From: Oscillospiraceae bacterium
GTDB taxonomy: Bacteria; Bacillota; Clostridia; Oscillospirales; UBA644
Length of the DNA: 29,918 nt
Direction: 5' to 3'
Assembly (NCBI GenBank): GCA_015067385.1
Contig: SVMP01000004.1
Location: 1-29,918 of the forward strand
Shown here: piece after piece, positions 16,761 through 25,612 of the stretch
Numbering within the stretch: position 1 is the stretch's first letter
Layout: every line of letters starts with the position of its first letter
Made by a program: the position numbers and the translations under genes
The notes under the pieces: generated by a model
Told to the model about the DNA's origin: nothing
The model's input: the letters and a program-made list of their open reading frames with translations, nothing else
Databases searched by the model: none

Positions 16761-17578
16761 ATATATTTTCTCGAAATAAACCAGTTTATTTCTGCACATG
16801 CAAGCAGGATATACATGCAAAAATATACCCAAAGCATAAGCAGGACCACTGCTGTCAGACTTCCGTAGATGTAGTCATAGCTTGAAAAATTATCAAAATA
16901 AAATGAAAACAGGAACGAAAACCCTATCCAACCCATAGCGCATATGACTGCGCCCGGAAGTTCACGCAGGGCTTTCGTTCTTCTGTTTGGCGCAAAAATA
17001 TAGATCAGCCAAAAGATTCCCGTGAGCAGTAAAAAGCCAAGGATCCAGCGTAAAAATGAAATTATCCACGGAAACCGTAAAAAGCTTGATACCGCTTCGA
17101 GAATAAAACTGCCGAACGTCCATAGAAAAAGAGTTGCAATAAGCGCAAAGAGGAAAAAAACGGTGTATATAACGGAGCTTATTCTTACGCTTATATTGTT
17201 TCGTGTCTCGCTTGCGCCGCATACGGAGTTCAGCCCGTCTGTTATAGCAAAAAAGCCTCTTGACGCAGACCAAAGGGACGTTATTACCGTTATCGGAACG
17301 ACCGCACGCAAATTTTTGTCTTTCATTTCTGAGAATATACTGCTTAACATACCTGCCACCGACGACGGAAGATATGTTTCAAAAAAATCGGATAGACCGC
17401 TTTCGTTTATCGGTATATATTCAATTAACGATAAAAGAAGCATTGCAAAAGGAAAAAGAGAGATTATAAGAAACAGAGCCGCATTCGCCGCCGAAGAGGA
17501 AACATTGTCCTTGGCGAGTTTGCGAATAAATGAACGTATAAAGCAAAAAAACGGCGATGAAATAAGTTTATTTTTCAT
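16757..17578 (-). CDS. YihY/BrkB-type inner membrane protein
   Basis: A 273-residue polytopic protein with about six membrane segments. Family features are the N-terminal SSSAANAALFLIISLFPF (the usual position of A-x-x-Y/L-F-L-SLFP), GLNSVCGA, LLTGIFWLIYIFAPNRR and the C-terminal ACAEINWF. The family was once called ribonuclease BN, but that activity belongs to another gene; the present role is unknown, possibly transport or envelope related. It is transcribed convergently with the DHHW gene, with stop codons overlapping by 3 bases and no terminator between. I see no convincing promoter in the 157 bases shared with the divergent S1 gene. Confidence 0.9.
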   Translation of the reverse strand: MKNKLISSPFFCFIRSFIRKLAKDNVSSSAANAALFLIISLFPFAMLLLSLIEYIPINESGLSDFFETYLPSSVAGMLSSIFSEMKDKNLRAVVPITVITSLWSASRGFFAITDGLNSVCGASETRNNISVRISSVIYTVFFLFALIATLFLWTFGSFILEAVSSFLRFPWIISFLRWILGFLLLTGIFWLIYIFAPNRRTKALRELPGAVICAMGWIGFSFLFSFYFDNFSSYDYIYGSLTAVVLLMLWVYFCMYILLACAEINWFISRKYI

Positions 17579-17603
17579 AAGTTCTTCCGTAAATTACGAA
17601 TTT

Positions 17604-17618
17604 CCCGAAATTTTCGGG
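17604..17618. repeat. 15-base perfect inverted repeat in the yihY/S1 divergent gap
   Basis: CCCGAAA (17604-17610) and TTTCGGG (17612-17618) are exact inverse complements around one T. It lies 26 bases upstream of the YihY-type start on -. It could be an operator or a short hairpin in the leader; chance cannot be excluded. Confidence 0.4.
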
Positions 17619-17735
17619 CATATAATTATGTATAAATGTTTTTACAGTATAAATTATTATTTTAATTTTACTGAAATATGCTTGAAAGAAAAGGAACTTG
17701 ACGTGAAAAACTTCGCGTAAGTAAGGTTTACTGTT

Positions 17736-18674
17736 ATGAAATATTTGCCGGAAGGTTTCGGAATATCTGAAAATCAATATCTTTATACGTTTGCTTCTCT
17801 TGAACAGGCAAGGGTTCAGCGGAAAATGATAGAAGCACGTGTTTTGATGTGCGACAGTTCTCATAATTTGATCGTTGAACTCGGTTGCATGAAAGGAATA
17901 GTGCCTCGTGTTTGCGCCGCATACGGCATCAAAGACGGGTCCGTGCGTGATATAGCTATTCTTTCCAGAACAGGCAAGATATGCTGTTTTTATGTTGACG
18001 GCTATGAAACAAGAAACGGAGAACGTGTAGCTGTTTTAAACAGAGAAAGTGTCATGCGTGATGCGCTTAATTATATGATACGGAATCTTCGCGCAGGCGA
18101 TGTCGTTGATGCTAAAATAACTCATATTGAGCGATTCGGCGCTTTTGCGGATATAGGATGCGGAAATGTCGGTCTTATAAATATTGAAAACTGTTCGGTC
18201 TCTCGTATAGCTCATCCCGCAGACAGATTTTTTTGCGGACAGCGGATAAAAGCCGTTATAAAGGAAGTCGATAAAAGCCTTTGCCGCTTTACGCTTTCGC
18301 ATAAGGAGCTTCTCGGAACATGGGACGACAATATTTCGGGCTTTGCTGTCGGTCAGACGGTCAGCGGCATCGTTCGGTCTGTTATGGATTACGGTGTTTT
18401 TGTTGAACTGACACCGAATCTTTCAGGTCTTGCGGAATTACATACCGAGGACATTTGCCCGATGTTGCCTGTCCCCGGTGCGCAGGCAACGGTGTATATC
18501 AAAAGTATTATACCCGAAAAAATGAAAATAAAGCTTAATATGATCGATTTTACAGACGGCGCTGTCGTCGGCGACCGTTTAAAATACCGATATTATGTTC
18601 CTCCGTGTGAACATATCGATTCGTTTGTTTATTCTCCGAAATGTTCCGAAAAGTCCGTTGTAACTGTTTTTTGA
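17736..18674 (+). CDS. S1-domain RNA-binding protein
   Basis: A 312-residue cytosolic protein related to ribosomal S1-like proteins of Clostridia. Two S1 (OB-fold) domains are clear: about 119-191 (RAGDVVDAKITHIERFGAFADIG, then CRFTLSHKEL) and about 203-281 (VGQTVSGIVRSVMDYGVFVEL, ending KIKLNMIDF). An N-terminal part (about 30-100) also looks OB-like (LIVELGCMKGIVP). The C-terminal 30 residues are unassigned. The role is probably RNA binding in translation or turnover; nothing in the neighbourhood narrows it. The start at ATG 17736 follows TAAGG. A hairpin at 18683-18712 follows the stop. Confidence 0.88.
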   Translation: MKYLPEGFGISENQYLYTFASLEQARVQRKMIEARVLMCDSSHNLIVELGCMKGIVPRVCAAYGIKDGSVRDIAILSRTGKICCFYVDGYETRNGERVAVLNRESVMRDALNYMIRNLRAGDVVDAKITHIERFGAFADIGCGNVGLINIENCSVSRIAHPADRFFCGQRIKAVIKEVDKSLCRFTLSHKELLGTWDDNISGFAVGQTVSGIVRSVMDYGVFVELTPNLSGLAELHTEDICPMLPVPGAQATVYIKSIIPEKMKIKLNMIDFTDGAVVGDRLKYRYYVPPCEHIDSFVYSPKCSEKSVVTVF

Positions 18675-18682
18675 ACGAAAAA

Positions 18683-18712
18683 AGAGTCTATACCGTTAAA
18701 AGTATAGACTCT
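18683..18712. terminator. Intrinsic terminator shared by the S1 gene and the GH38 gene
   Basis: A perfect 10-base stem pairs AGAGTCTATA (18683-18692) with TATAGACTCT (18703-18712), loop 10 bases. On -, the stem is followed by six T, making it a strong terminator for GH38. On + the tail GAAATTTTATTT is weaker but probably also works. Confidence 0.9.
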
Positions 18713-18722
18713 GAAATTTTAT

Positions 18723-21700
18723 TTATGCAAGGCAGAAACGGTATACTCTGGAAAGATATTTTTCGTCTTTCTCGTAATTCGTTACAACAAGGCGAACCAT
18801 ACGGGCTTTAACGGGAGTAAATTCTCTGACTGTTAAAGAATCAGTATTGTCTTTAACTTCGTCTGCAATCTTCCATTCGTCTTCTCTTCTCATCTTGTAT
18901 TCAAGACGGTAATTCCTGAGATTGAGCGAGAAGCCGAGACGTGCGCCGCAACCCTGAACGATCCATTTGGATATTTCCTGTTCTCCGATGTTTAATTCAA
19001 CAGCCGCTTCGCCGTTTTCATCGAATTTTGATACCCAGCTCTTTGTGTCTTCGTCATTAAATGCGTTTTCGGGAACGTCGGAGCCTTCGTGAAGGATATT
19101 TGCTTTACATTGACGACCCTCAAGCAGATCCTTGCCGAAATCAATAGCTTCTGCTGTAAGCGTAATATCGTCGTTTACTGCAACGAGAGCTCTTGCCGCG
19201 TCAGTAAAGAATATGCCGTCGCCTGTCCAACGACTGAAGACCTTTCCGTTTTCGAATTTGAGCGGAGCCTCTACCAAGAGAACTTTTTCGTGTCCGACTT
19301 CTTTGATCTCTTCGCCGTTTTCTGTTTTGATCGTCACTTTATGTGTTTTTTCTGTTTCGGATGCATCATAAAGAAGCGCTGCGGGAACGGTTTCGGAGTT
19401 GTCGCAGAGGCTTGCTGTTGCAGCTGCGATAATGATATTTTCATCGTTCGGGAATTTGACGGTCTTTGCGCCTTTAACGTCAATGCCGTATTTGAACAGA
19501 TATGCAAAGAGGTAAAGTCTGTCGCCGTTCTCGTCATGACTGTGAGTGTAAACAGCCGCAAGATCGTCTCGTTTAACTTTAGCTATATGCGACATACAGC
19601 CAACGCTGCCTTCCCAACTGCTTGCGAGCATATCCCAGATACCGATCTTCTCGTTGAAATCCTGGATATTTACTGTTACGGGTTTACCGTCAAGCTCAAG
19701 CGTCATTTCACGGTCGCCGTTTGCCGCTGCAACGATCCACAGTCTTTGAGTGCCTTCGGGAAGCGTTATTGTCTGACCTGCGCAGATCATACCGTTCATT
19801 TTGCCTTTTTTGCCAAGTTCAAACGGAATACCGCCTGCGACGATATTTTCTTCGTAGATCTCTTCGGGAATGGAAATTCCGTTGAAGAGGTTGCCTGCGG
19901 TTCTCTTTTCGTTAAGTGATGTTATACGTTTGTCGTAGGGAAGCTCGATCGCTTTTGTCTTCGCCTTTCCGCAAACGCTGTCATCCGATTCAAGTGTAAG
20001 GGCAAATGTCTTTACAGCATAGGGAGAGAGATCGAAAGAAAGAATGTTATCTTTTGATTCGGCGGAACCGATCTCTGTTTCGTAACCGTTTGTTTCAACG
20101 GCATTGATGATATTTCTTCCGAATTTAAGGGATGCGCCGTTTACGCCTTTACCTGTCATTTCCTGAACACGTACGATAACTCTGTCGCCCTTTTCTTCTT
20201 TCTTGACTGCCTTTACAACAAATTCGTTGCCGCTTGCTTCAACAAAAGAAAATTCGGTTGCTTTTCCGTCGTGTTTAGCTGTGATGAACGGAATAATGGG
20301 CTGGTTTACTTCTGCTGCTCTTACCGGAATATCGGTTCTGAAGCCTTCATGAGAACAAATACTGTATTTGAAAATGTTTGTGCCGAAATCCTGGAAACAC
20401 TGTGTTGACCAACGGAGAGCGCCCCAGTTGGGCGTGTGGATGAGCGTAAGTCTGAAAAGTCCGTCTTCGGGCTTGTCAATACCGTATTTGCAGTCGTTAA
20501 GGATCGAAACGCCGTATTCTCCGCTTCTGTCCGTAAGATCAGCCCATTGATGATGTGAATATTCATAATAAGGCTCGCAAACAGTATTTTCACGTGTGAT
20601 AGCACCAAGACCGATATCGTAATCCGCCTTGTCGTTCTTTGCGGTGAGGGGGAATGTAACTTTAAGGAGCGTATGGGATTCACGCCATTCGACTTTGCAG
20701 TCAACATCGACTCTTTGGCTGCCTTCAAAAAGGCTTACAGTCTGAATGAATATGCTGTTTCTGCAGTGTCTTGTTATCTTCAATGCAACGACAGCGGGAC
20801 CGTTGTCTACGATCTCAATATCGGGCGTTCCTCCGATAAATTCGGGTTCCGCAATAAAGCTCGAATAATCTATTTCCCATGACGGCCATTCGCGTGATTC
20901 GTCGTGAGTGAGCTGAAGTCTTGACGGTTTTTCAAGAAGCTCTTTGCCGAGAACTTTGTCATAAACAGATGCAATGTCACCGTTTTCATCGATGGTAACT
21001 TTATATTTTGCGTTTTCAAGTGTGTTTTCCGTTACATTGAGAGATGTTTTCGCTTCGGATTTTACATCGCTCGGTCTTATGTCATATACTTTAAAGCCTA
21101 CGGCGGGAACTGTTGCGATAAATTTAACGGTACCGTCCTTTATCTGTGCGGGAACTTCGTTTCCGTTCGCATCAAACACTCTTACATATTCTGTTTTTAT
21201 ATCTGTTTTTGCTTCAACAGCGCCGCAAACTTTTGTTGCAACAGGATTGAATACAACTATGGGTGTTCCTTCCACGTTAGTTTTAAGGGTTTTTGCAACT
21301 GCGCCGACAGAATTTTTAAGCTCGCCTGCAAACATGTTAAGAGCAATAACATAGTCGTTCTGAGAAAATACATATGCTCTGGGAAGGGATGTTCCGGGAA
21401 GATCGTCGTGGAACTGATGCCAAAGGAACTGTTTCCATGCAAAATCAAAGTTTTCCGCAGGATATTTTTCTCCCGCAAGAAGCTTTGCTGCGTTCGCAGC
21501 TTTTTCTGCACTGTCTGCAAGGAGTTCGTTTTTACGGTTCCAACGTTTGTTCATCGTTCTTGAAGTGAATGCGCCGTAGCCGTGAGGGATAAGCAGTTCG
21601 CCGTCGTAAACAGGAAGATTTTCTGTTTCTTCGGGGGTAAGCTCGTTAAAGAACTGGTCGGTTGTTGACATGATAACTTCATAAAGACCGCCTTCTTTAT

Positions 21701-22499
21701 CGTCCAATGCTTCCTGGATCATTTTTGCAGAGGATTCTTTCGGACTTCCGCCGTAGTCACCTGTTCCGAAGTAGATCGCTTTTTTGCTTACACCGGAAAC
21801 CTGTTCGTTCTTCTCTATTTCTTTAAGGTAATTGTCTCGGTTATTGATCGGACGCTGATCGTCGTTTTCATCAAAGTTGTAGCCGTATCCGCCCGGATCA
21901 AGATATGTATATACAAAATTACCGTCAGGACCTTTCCATTTACCGACGTCCATTCTGACTTCGTCTTCACCCTTGAACGGCTTGAGGACTTTTCCGTCTT
22001 TGATCACAGGCTGACCGAGCCCCCAAACGAGCTTCTGGGTAGAGAATCCGTTAAGCCCCATATGCGCTTCTATGGAAGGAAGTGAGTAGGGGAATCCGAA
22101 ACAGTCTGTTAAGAAAATATCAGTGCTTTTCTTACCGAATTCTTTTTCAAAAAAGCCGTTTCCCAAAAGGATCTGACGCATGAGCGCTTCCGATGACGGT
22201 ACATTAACGTCACAAGCGTCCCAAGAGCTTCCGGCAACATTCCAGCGGCCCTCTGCAACGTATTCCTTGAGCTTTTCATACATATCGGGATAGTATTCTT
22301 TTGCAAGCTTGTATCTGAATGCGCCTTCAAAATTGAATTTATATCCCGGATATTTTTCAATGAGATCAAAGTTCTGAACCAAAGTATTTTTTACACAGTC
22401 ACGGATAGTGTCCTGAATATCCCAGTTCCACTGAGTGTCAAGATGTGCGTCCGAAACAGCGTAAAGTTTTCTTTTCTTCTTTTCCTGTTTTGCTGACAT
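18723..22499 (-). CDS. GH38 family alpha-mannosidase-like glycoside hydrolase
   Basis: A 1258-residue protein of GH38, retaining alpha-mannosidases that need a divalent metal. The ATG at 22499 is preceded by GAGG at 8 bases; the GTG at 22508 overlaps that site and is rejected. The N-terminal catalytic barrel shows SDAHLDTQWNW (His19 and Asp21, metal ligands) and LTDCFGFP, where Asp132 is the expected nucleophile. The segment FLWHQFHDDLPGTS near 370 holds another expected metal-ligand His. A helical bundle and large beta domains follow. Residues about 1110-1258 resemble a discoidin (F5/8 type C) domain, as in GAVELNIGEQEISKW. There is no signal peptide, so it acts inside the cell. It is longer than the usual 850-1050 residues. 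A single gene with its own promoter and terminator. Confidence 0.93.
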   Translation of the reverse strand: MSAKQEKKKRKLYAVSDAHLDTQWNWDIQDTIRDCVKNTLVQNFDLIEKYPGYKFNFEGAFRYKLAKEYYPDMYEKLKEYVAEGRWNVAGSSWDACDVNVPSSEALMRQILLGNGFFEKEFGKKSTDIFLTDCFGFPYSLPSIEAHMGLNGFSTQKLVWGLGQPVIKDGKVLKPFKGEDEVRMDVGKWKGPDGNFVYTYLDPGGYGYNFDENDDQRPINNRDNYLKEIEKNEQVSGVSKKAIYFGTGDYGGSPKESSAKMIQEALDDKEGGLYEVIMSTTDQFFNELTPEETENLPVYDGELLIPHGYGAFTSRTMNKRWNRKNELLADSAEKAANAAKLLAGEKYPAENFDFAWKQFLWHQFHDDLPGTSLPRAYVFSQNDYVIALNMFAGELKNSVGAVAKTLKTNVEGTPIVVFNPVATKVCGAVEAKTDIKTEYVRVFDANGNEVPAQIKDGTVKFIATVPAVGFKVYDIRPSDVKSEAKTSLNVTENTLENAKYKVTIDENGDIASVYDKVLGKELLEKPSRLQLTHDESREWPSWEIDYSSFIAEPEFIGGTPDIEIVDNGPAVVALKITRHCRNSIFIQTVSLFEGSQRVDVDCKVEWRESHTLLKVTFPLTAKNDKADYDIGLGAITRENTVCEPYYEYSHHQWADLTDRSGEYGVSILNDCKYGIDKPEDGLFRLTLIHTPNWGALRWSTQCFQDFGTNIFKYSICSHEGFRTDIPVRAAEVNQPIIPFITAKHDGKATEFSFVEASGNEFVVKAVKKEEKGDRVIVRVQEMTGKGVNGASLKFGRNIINAVETNGYETEIGSAESKDNILSFDLSPYAVKTFALTLESDDSVCGKAKTKAIELPYDKRITSLNEKRTAGNLFNGISIPEEIYEENIVAGGIPFELGKKGKMNGMICAGQTITLPEGTQRLWIVAAANGDREMTLELDGKPVTVNIQDFNEKIGIWDMLASSWEGSVGCMSHIAKVKRDDLAAVYTHSHDENGDRLYLFAYLFKYGIDVKGAKTVKFPNDENIIIAAATASLCDNSETVPAALLYDASETEKTHKVTIKTENGEEIKEVGHEKVLLVEAPLKFENGKVFSRWTGDGIFFTDAARALVAVNDDITLTAEAIDFGKDLLEGRQCKANILHEGSDVPENAFNDEDTKSWVSKFDENGEAAVELNIGEQEISKWIVQGCGARLGFSLNLRNYRLEYKMRREDEWKIADEVKDNTDSLTVREFTPVKARMVRLVVTNYEKDEKYLSRVYRFCLA

Positions 22500-22554
22500 G
22501 TCTGTCACCTCATATATTTATTTGAAAAATTTAATGATGTATTTTGTTGAATTC

Positions 22555-22583
22555 AGTATATCATAAACGACTGCGAAAATCAA
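22555..22583 (-). promoter_or_regulatory. Sigma-A type promoter of the GH38 gene
   Basis: On -, -35 TTGATT (22578-22583) and -10 TATACT (22555-22560) are separated by 17 bases; the spacer ends ATGA, giving an extended -10. It lies 55 bases before the GH38 start. Confidence 0.75.
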
Positions 22584-22645
22584 GCCGTTTTTAAATGTAA
22601 CAAAAAGTTTCTATTTATTCTCTTTTCTGTTTTACAAAAAAATGA

Positions 22646-22651
22646 TATAAT
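22646..22651 (+). promoter_or_regulatory. Extended -10 promoter of the membrane-anchored hypothetical gene
   Basis: TATAAT preceded by TGA (22643-22645) forms an extended -10 element. No good -35 hexamer is found at 17 bases (TTTTCT at 22623-22628 is a poor match). It lies 30 bases before the ATG of the 22682 gene. Confidence 0.55.
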
Positions 22652-22681
22652 CATCTAAATACTTTGCAAAGGAATCGTTTT

Positions 22682-23320
22682 ATGGATTTAAGCATAATTA
22701 AAGAAAAAATAGAAAAAATAAAAACCTCACTCATTGATCTAAAAAAATTTCTTAATAAATATATCGGCAAAAGAGAGATAATTATCGTTGCGGTCGTTGC
22801 ATTGATTATTTTTGCGGTCGTTTGCGATAAACCATTTTCTTCCGAATATTTCTTTATGTGGAAACCTTCTTTCTGGACGATCGAACAGGTCGGCAGTGAG
22901 CCCAACTTTAAAGTTGTTATTCCCGAAGCAGGTGCAAGCGACAGCGGGATCGAGCTTGATAACGTTGTTATTAAAGATATATCAAATGAGCTTAACGATG
23001 AAATTAAAACAGCGAAGGATTACATAATCTCTCAAATTGATTTTCAGGTTGAAAATGCCATGACGACCTATATTCCCAAGAACGAAGTAAGAGAACAGGT
23101 CGAGCTTTTTGAAACAGGAAGACTTAATTACGGTAAAGATTATGACGTTTATTACTGTATCTTTACTCCCGGCGGAGAATATTCCGGTAATAAGATCCTC
23201 CAGGTTGCAATCAGAAAAGGCGACAAACTTATCAACGCTCAGTACAGAAGCCGTTGGACAAAGTTTGATAAGAACTTCGATCAGGCTTTCGATATGATAA
23301 AGTCTATCAGGATCAAGTGA
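22682..23320 (+). CDS. Membrane-anchored protein of unknown function
   Basis: A 212-residue protein I do not recognise. The ATG at 22682 lies 8 bases after AAAGGA (22668-22673); the TTG at 22664 is too early. Residues 1-30 are a Lys-rich, probably helical, cytoplasmic segment. Residues 32-48 (IIIVAVVALIIFAVVCD) form one membrane span. The remaining 165 residues are predicted outside and include FKVVIPEAG, a Glu/Lys-rich helix and the C-terminal ending FDQAFDMIKSIRIK. That ending is reminiscent of PsbP/DcrB-like domains, but the match is only by feel. No catalytic motif is visible. It is divergent from GH38, and a hairpin separates it from the glycyl radical enzyme downstream. Confidence 0.8.
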   Translation: MDLSIIKEKIEKIKTSLIDLKKFLNKYIGKREIIIVAVVALIIFAVVCDKPFSSEYFFMWKPSFWTIEQVGSEPNFKVVIPEAGASDSGIELDNVVIKDISNELNDEIKTAKDYIISQIDFQVENAMTTYIPKNEVREQVELFETGRLNYGKDYDVYYCIFTPGGEYSGNKILQVAIRKGDKLINAQYRSRWTKFDKNFDQAFDMIKSIRIK

Positions 23321-23343
23321 TAATAAAAACTTTTGAAGATTAC

Positions 23344-23376
23344 AAATTACCTCCGCTTCGGAGGTAATTTTAGTTT
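23344..23376 (+). terminator. Hairpin between the hypothetical gene and the glycyl radical enzyme (terminator or attenuator)
   Basis: AAATTACCTCCG (23344-23355) pairs perfectly with CGGAGGTAATTT (23359-23370) around a 3-base loop (or one base pair fewer with a 5-base loop). The tail TAGTTT is only partly T-rich. It lies 23 bases after the upstream stop and 22 bases before the GRE ATG. Since I see no clear GRE promoter after it, partial read-through is likely. Confidence 0.7.
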
Positions 23377-23392
23377 GGGAGGATATAAGACG

Positions 23393-25612
23393 ATGACCCG
23401 AATGCAGAAAAATATCAGTGAAGCCGCTTTTGTTCTGACAGAACGACAGATGCACTCTGCAGATGCGGAGCGAATTCTTATTGCATATGATACTAAAGAT
23501 GATCTTGTCGGCAGCCCTCAGCCTGTTCGATTTGCGCATTATATTTCTTCTATCCTCGACAGAGTTTCAGTTCCCATTGAAGAACATGACCTCATTGCCG
23601 GACGTTCCGTTATTCGTGAATTGACAGAAGATGAAGAACTTATCTATAAAAAGCTTATTTACGACGCACATTATCCATATAATACTTATGTCTTTGAATC
23701 CGGTCACTGTTCTTATGATTGGGAAATGATCATAGAACACGGCTTATCGGGGCTTATAGAAAAAGCCCGTAATTCTATGCGGTCGAAAACCGATGACGGA
23801 CGACGTCTGTTTTTGAACTCTCTTATAAAAATCTACGAGTCGATTCAGCGGTATCTTGTTCGCTATTCGGAAGCGGCTGAATCCAAGGGTATGCCTGATC
23901 TTTCGGAAACATTAAGAAAAGCCGCGTTCGAAAAACCGTCCGATTTTCGTACCGCTCTTCAATTGCTGTGGATAATAACATTGATCGACTGTTCGTATGT
24001 GACCGCTAACCCAACAGTAACACTTGGACGCTTGGATAAGATACTCTATCCTCTTTATAAAGCAGATCTGGACAGCGGAAAATTAACGCGGGAGCAGGCA
24101 GCCGATTTGATAACGGATTATTATTGTAAGCATAATCTGAATATGGGCCGCGGTGAACATCAGGTCGGCGATGAATCCAATACATCCACATGGGGGCGTA
24201 TTTTTAACTTTGACGCTCCTCAGTATCTCCTGCTTGGCGGTACGGATATTGAAGGTAATTATACGGTAAACGAATTGACGCATTTGTTTGCCGAATGTAT
24301 TCAACCGTCGTTTAAAAATCCTGTCGTTGTGTTTTATTATGCTTCGGGAATGAACACGGCATATTCAGAACTGTGGACGGTGTTGGCGGACAAGGCGCTT
24401 GGGTCGTCATCGCTGATGTTCTATAATGATTCAAATGTGAAAAAAACATTTTCCATGCTTGGATTGCCACGGGAAGATTTTCAAAATTATCATCATTTCG
24501 GATGCAATTGGCCTTCGCCCGGTTCTCACAGCTTTTGGCTTCACGGAAATCCATCGTCTGCTTCATACAATGCATTTGAATCAAATGAAGAGGCGGAGCA
24601 AACGAATAATTCCTATGTCAGAGGTCCTGAAAACGGCTGGCAGGATGTTTTTTTGAATATCCTTCGGGACTTTCGTTTCGATTCAAACATAACAATAGAT
24701 GATATTTATAACAGATATTTTCAATCGGTGCAGGACTTCGTTTGCCGAAAAGTTGAGAACGGAATCAGAGAGATTCGTGTCAGACGCAGAAAACCGTGGG
24801 CTGTATGTACCTTGACCGACTGCTTTACGAAAGATCCGATCGAAAAGGGCGAATGCTTTTCTGCCTGCGCAAAATATGTGTTTGCACTGCAATCTTTTGA
24901 AATGTTCGGTACGGTTTGTGATTGCTTTACCGTTGTTGACGCTCTTTGTTTCAGGGAAAAAAAGCTGACTATCGATTCGCTTCTTGAAGCTGTTGATGTC
25001 GATTTCGTCGGATATGAACATATCCTTGCAATGTGCCGCAGTATCCCCAAATACGGAAGTGACGATGACATTTCCAACAGTCATGTTAAACGGCTGTCTG
25101 AAAAATTAGCGGAGATCTCTCGTGAGTACGGTACGAAATATCTGAGTTCTGACGGATTTTTCCTCGTTCCGTGCCTGCAGAGTGATACATGGCACTTAAA
25201 AGACGGTCTTTGTTACGGAGCAACTCCGGACGGACGTCGGGCAGGCACTTCTTTTACACAGAACTCACGTCCTGCAAACGGGGCTTGTACAAACGGTCTT
25301 ACAGCTATGTTTAACTCAATGCTGAATATTCCGGAAAACGGTTTTCTTTCCGGAGCTTTGAACCTTGATGTTGATCCGATACAGTTTAAAGGCTCTGAGG
25401 GTATCGATCTGTTTTCTAAATTGTTGGCGGTATATTTTAACAGGGGCGGTTTACATGCTCAGGTAACATCCGTGAGTGTCGGGGATCTTCTCGACGCTCA
25501 GATCGACCCTTATTCGCACCGTGATATAAGAGTTCGTGTTACGGGCTACAGCGGAGTTTTTGTTGATATATCAAAAAAATTGCAGGATGATATTATTGAA
25601 AGATTGAAGTAG
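23393..25612 (+). CDS. Glycyl radical enzyme (pyruvate formate-lyase superfamily) of unknown reaction
   Basis: A 739-residue cytosolic glycyl radical enzyme. The ATG at 23393 is preceded by GGGAGGA (23377-23383). The C-terminal radical loop is RVTGYSGVF with Gly718 as the radical site. Other family segments are YLLLGGTD, NELTHLFAECIQPSF, and RPANGACTNGLTAMFNS. The cysteine loop is NYHHFGCNWPSPG, so the thiyl Cys is Cys371. In most characterised eliminases and decarboxylases this motif is G-C-V-E-P, with Glu two residues after Cys as general base; here that residue is Trp373. Pyruvate formate-lyase uses two adjacent Cys, also absent. The reaction is therefore unassigned. Its activase follows 69 bases downstream. 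Confidence 0.93.
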   Translation: MTRMQKNISEAAFVLTERQMHSADAERILIAYDTKDDLVGSPQPVRFAHYISSILDRVSVPIEEHDLIAGRSVIRELTEDEELIYKKLIYDAHYPYNTYVFESGHCSYDWEMIIEHGLSGLIEKARNSMRSKTDDGRRLFLNSLIKIYESIQRYLVRYSEAAESKGMPDLSETLRKAAFEKPSDFRTALQLLWIITLIDCSYVTANPTVTLGRLDKILYPLYKADLDSGKLTREQAADLITDYYCKHNLNMGRGEHQVGDESNTSTWGRIFNFDAPQYLLLGGTDIEGNYTVNELTHLFAECIQPSFKNPVVVFYYASGMNTAYSELWTVLADKALGSSSLMFYNDSNVKKTFSMLGLPREDFQNYHHFGCNWPSPGSHSFWLHGNPSSASYNAFESNEEAEQTNNSYVRGPENGWQDVFLNILRDFRFDSNITIDDIYNRYFQSVQDFVCRKVENGIREIRVRRRKPWAVCTLTDCFTKDPIEKGECFSACAKYVFALQSFEMFGTVCDCFTVVDALCFREKKLTIDSLLEAVDVDFVGYEHILAMCRSIPKYGSDDDISNSHVKRLSEKLAEISREYGTKYLSSDGFFLVPCLQSDTWHLKDGLCYGATPDGRRAGTSFTQNSRPANGACTNGLTAMFNSMLNIPENGFLSGALNLDVDPIQFKGSEGIDLFSKLLAVYFNRGGLHAQVTSVSVGDLLDAQIDPYSHRDIRVRVTGYSGVFVDISKKLQDDIIERLK

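Noticed and set aside
17022..17720. A 232-codon open frame on + opposite the YihY-type gene
   Set aside because: It is antisense to a recognisable membrane protein and its translation shows no domain.
19089..19919. A 276-codon open frame on + opposite the GH38 gene
   Set aside because: It is antisense to a clear GH38 coding region, its translation is Cys/Phe/Val rich and resembles no family, and it has no ribosome binding site. It is a shadow of the codon use on the other strand.
23393..25612. The glycyl radical enzyme as an arylacetate decarboxylase linked to the iorAB-paaK operon
   Set aside because: It would give an attractive skatole/cresol-type pathway, but the Cys-x-Glu motif of those decarboxylases is missing and the genes are more than 11 kb apart in separate transcription units.
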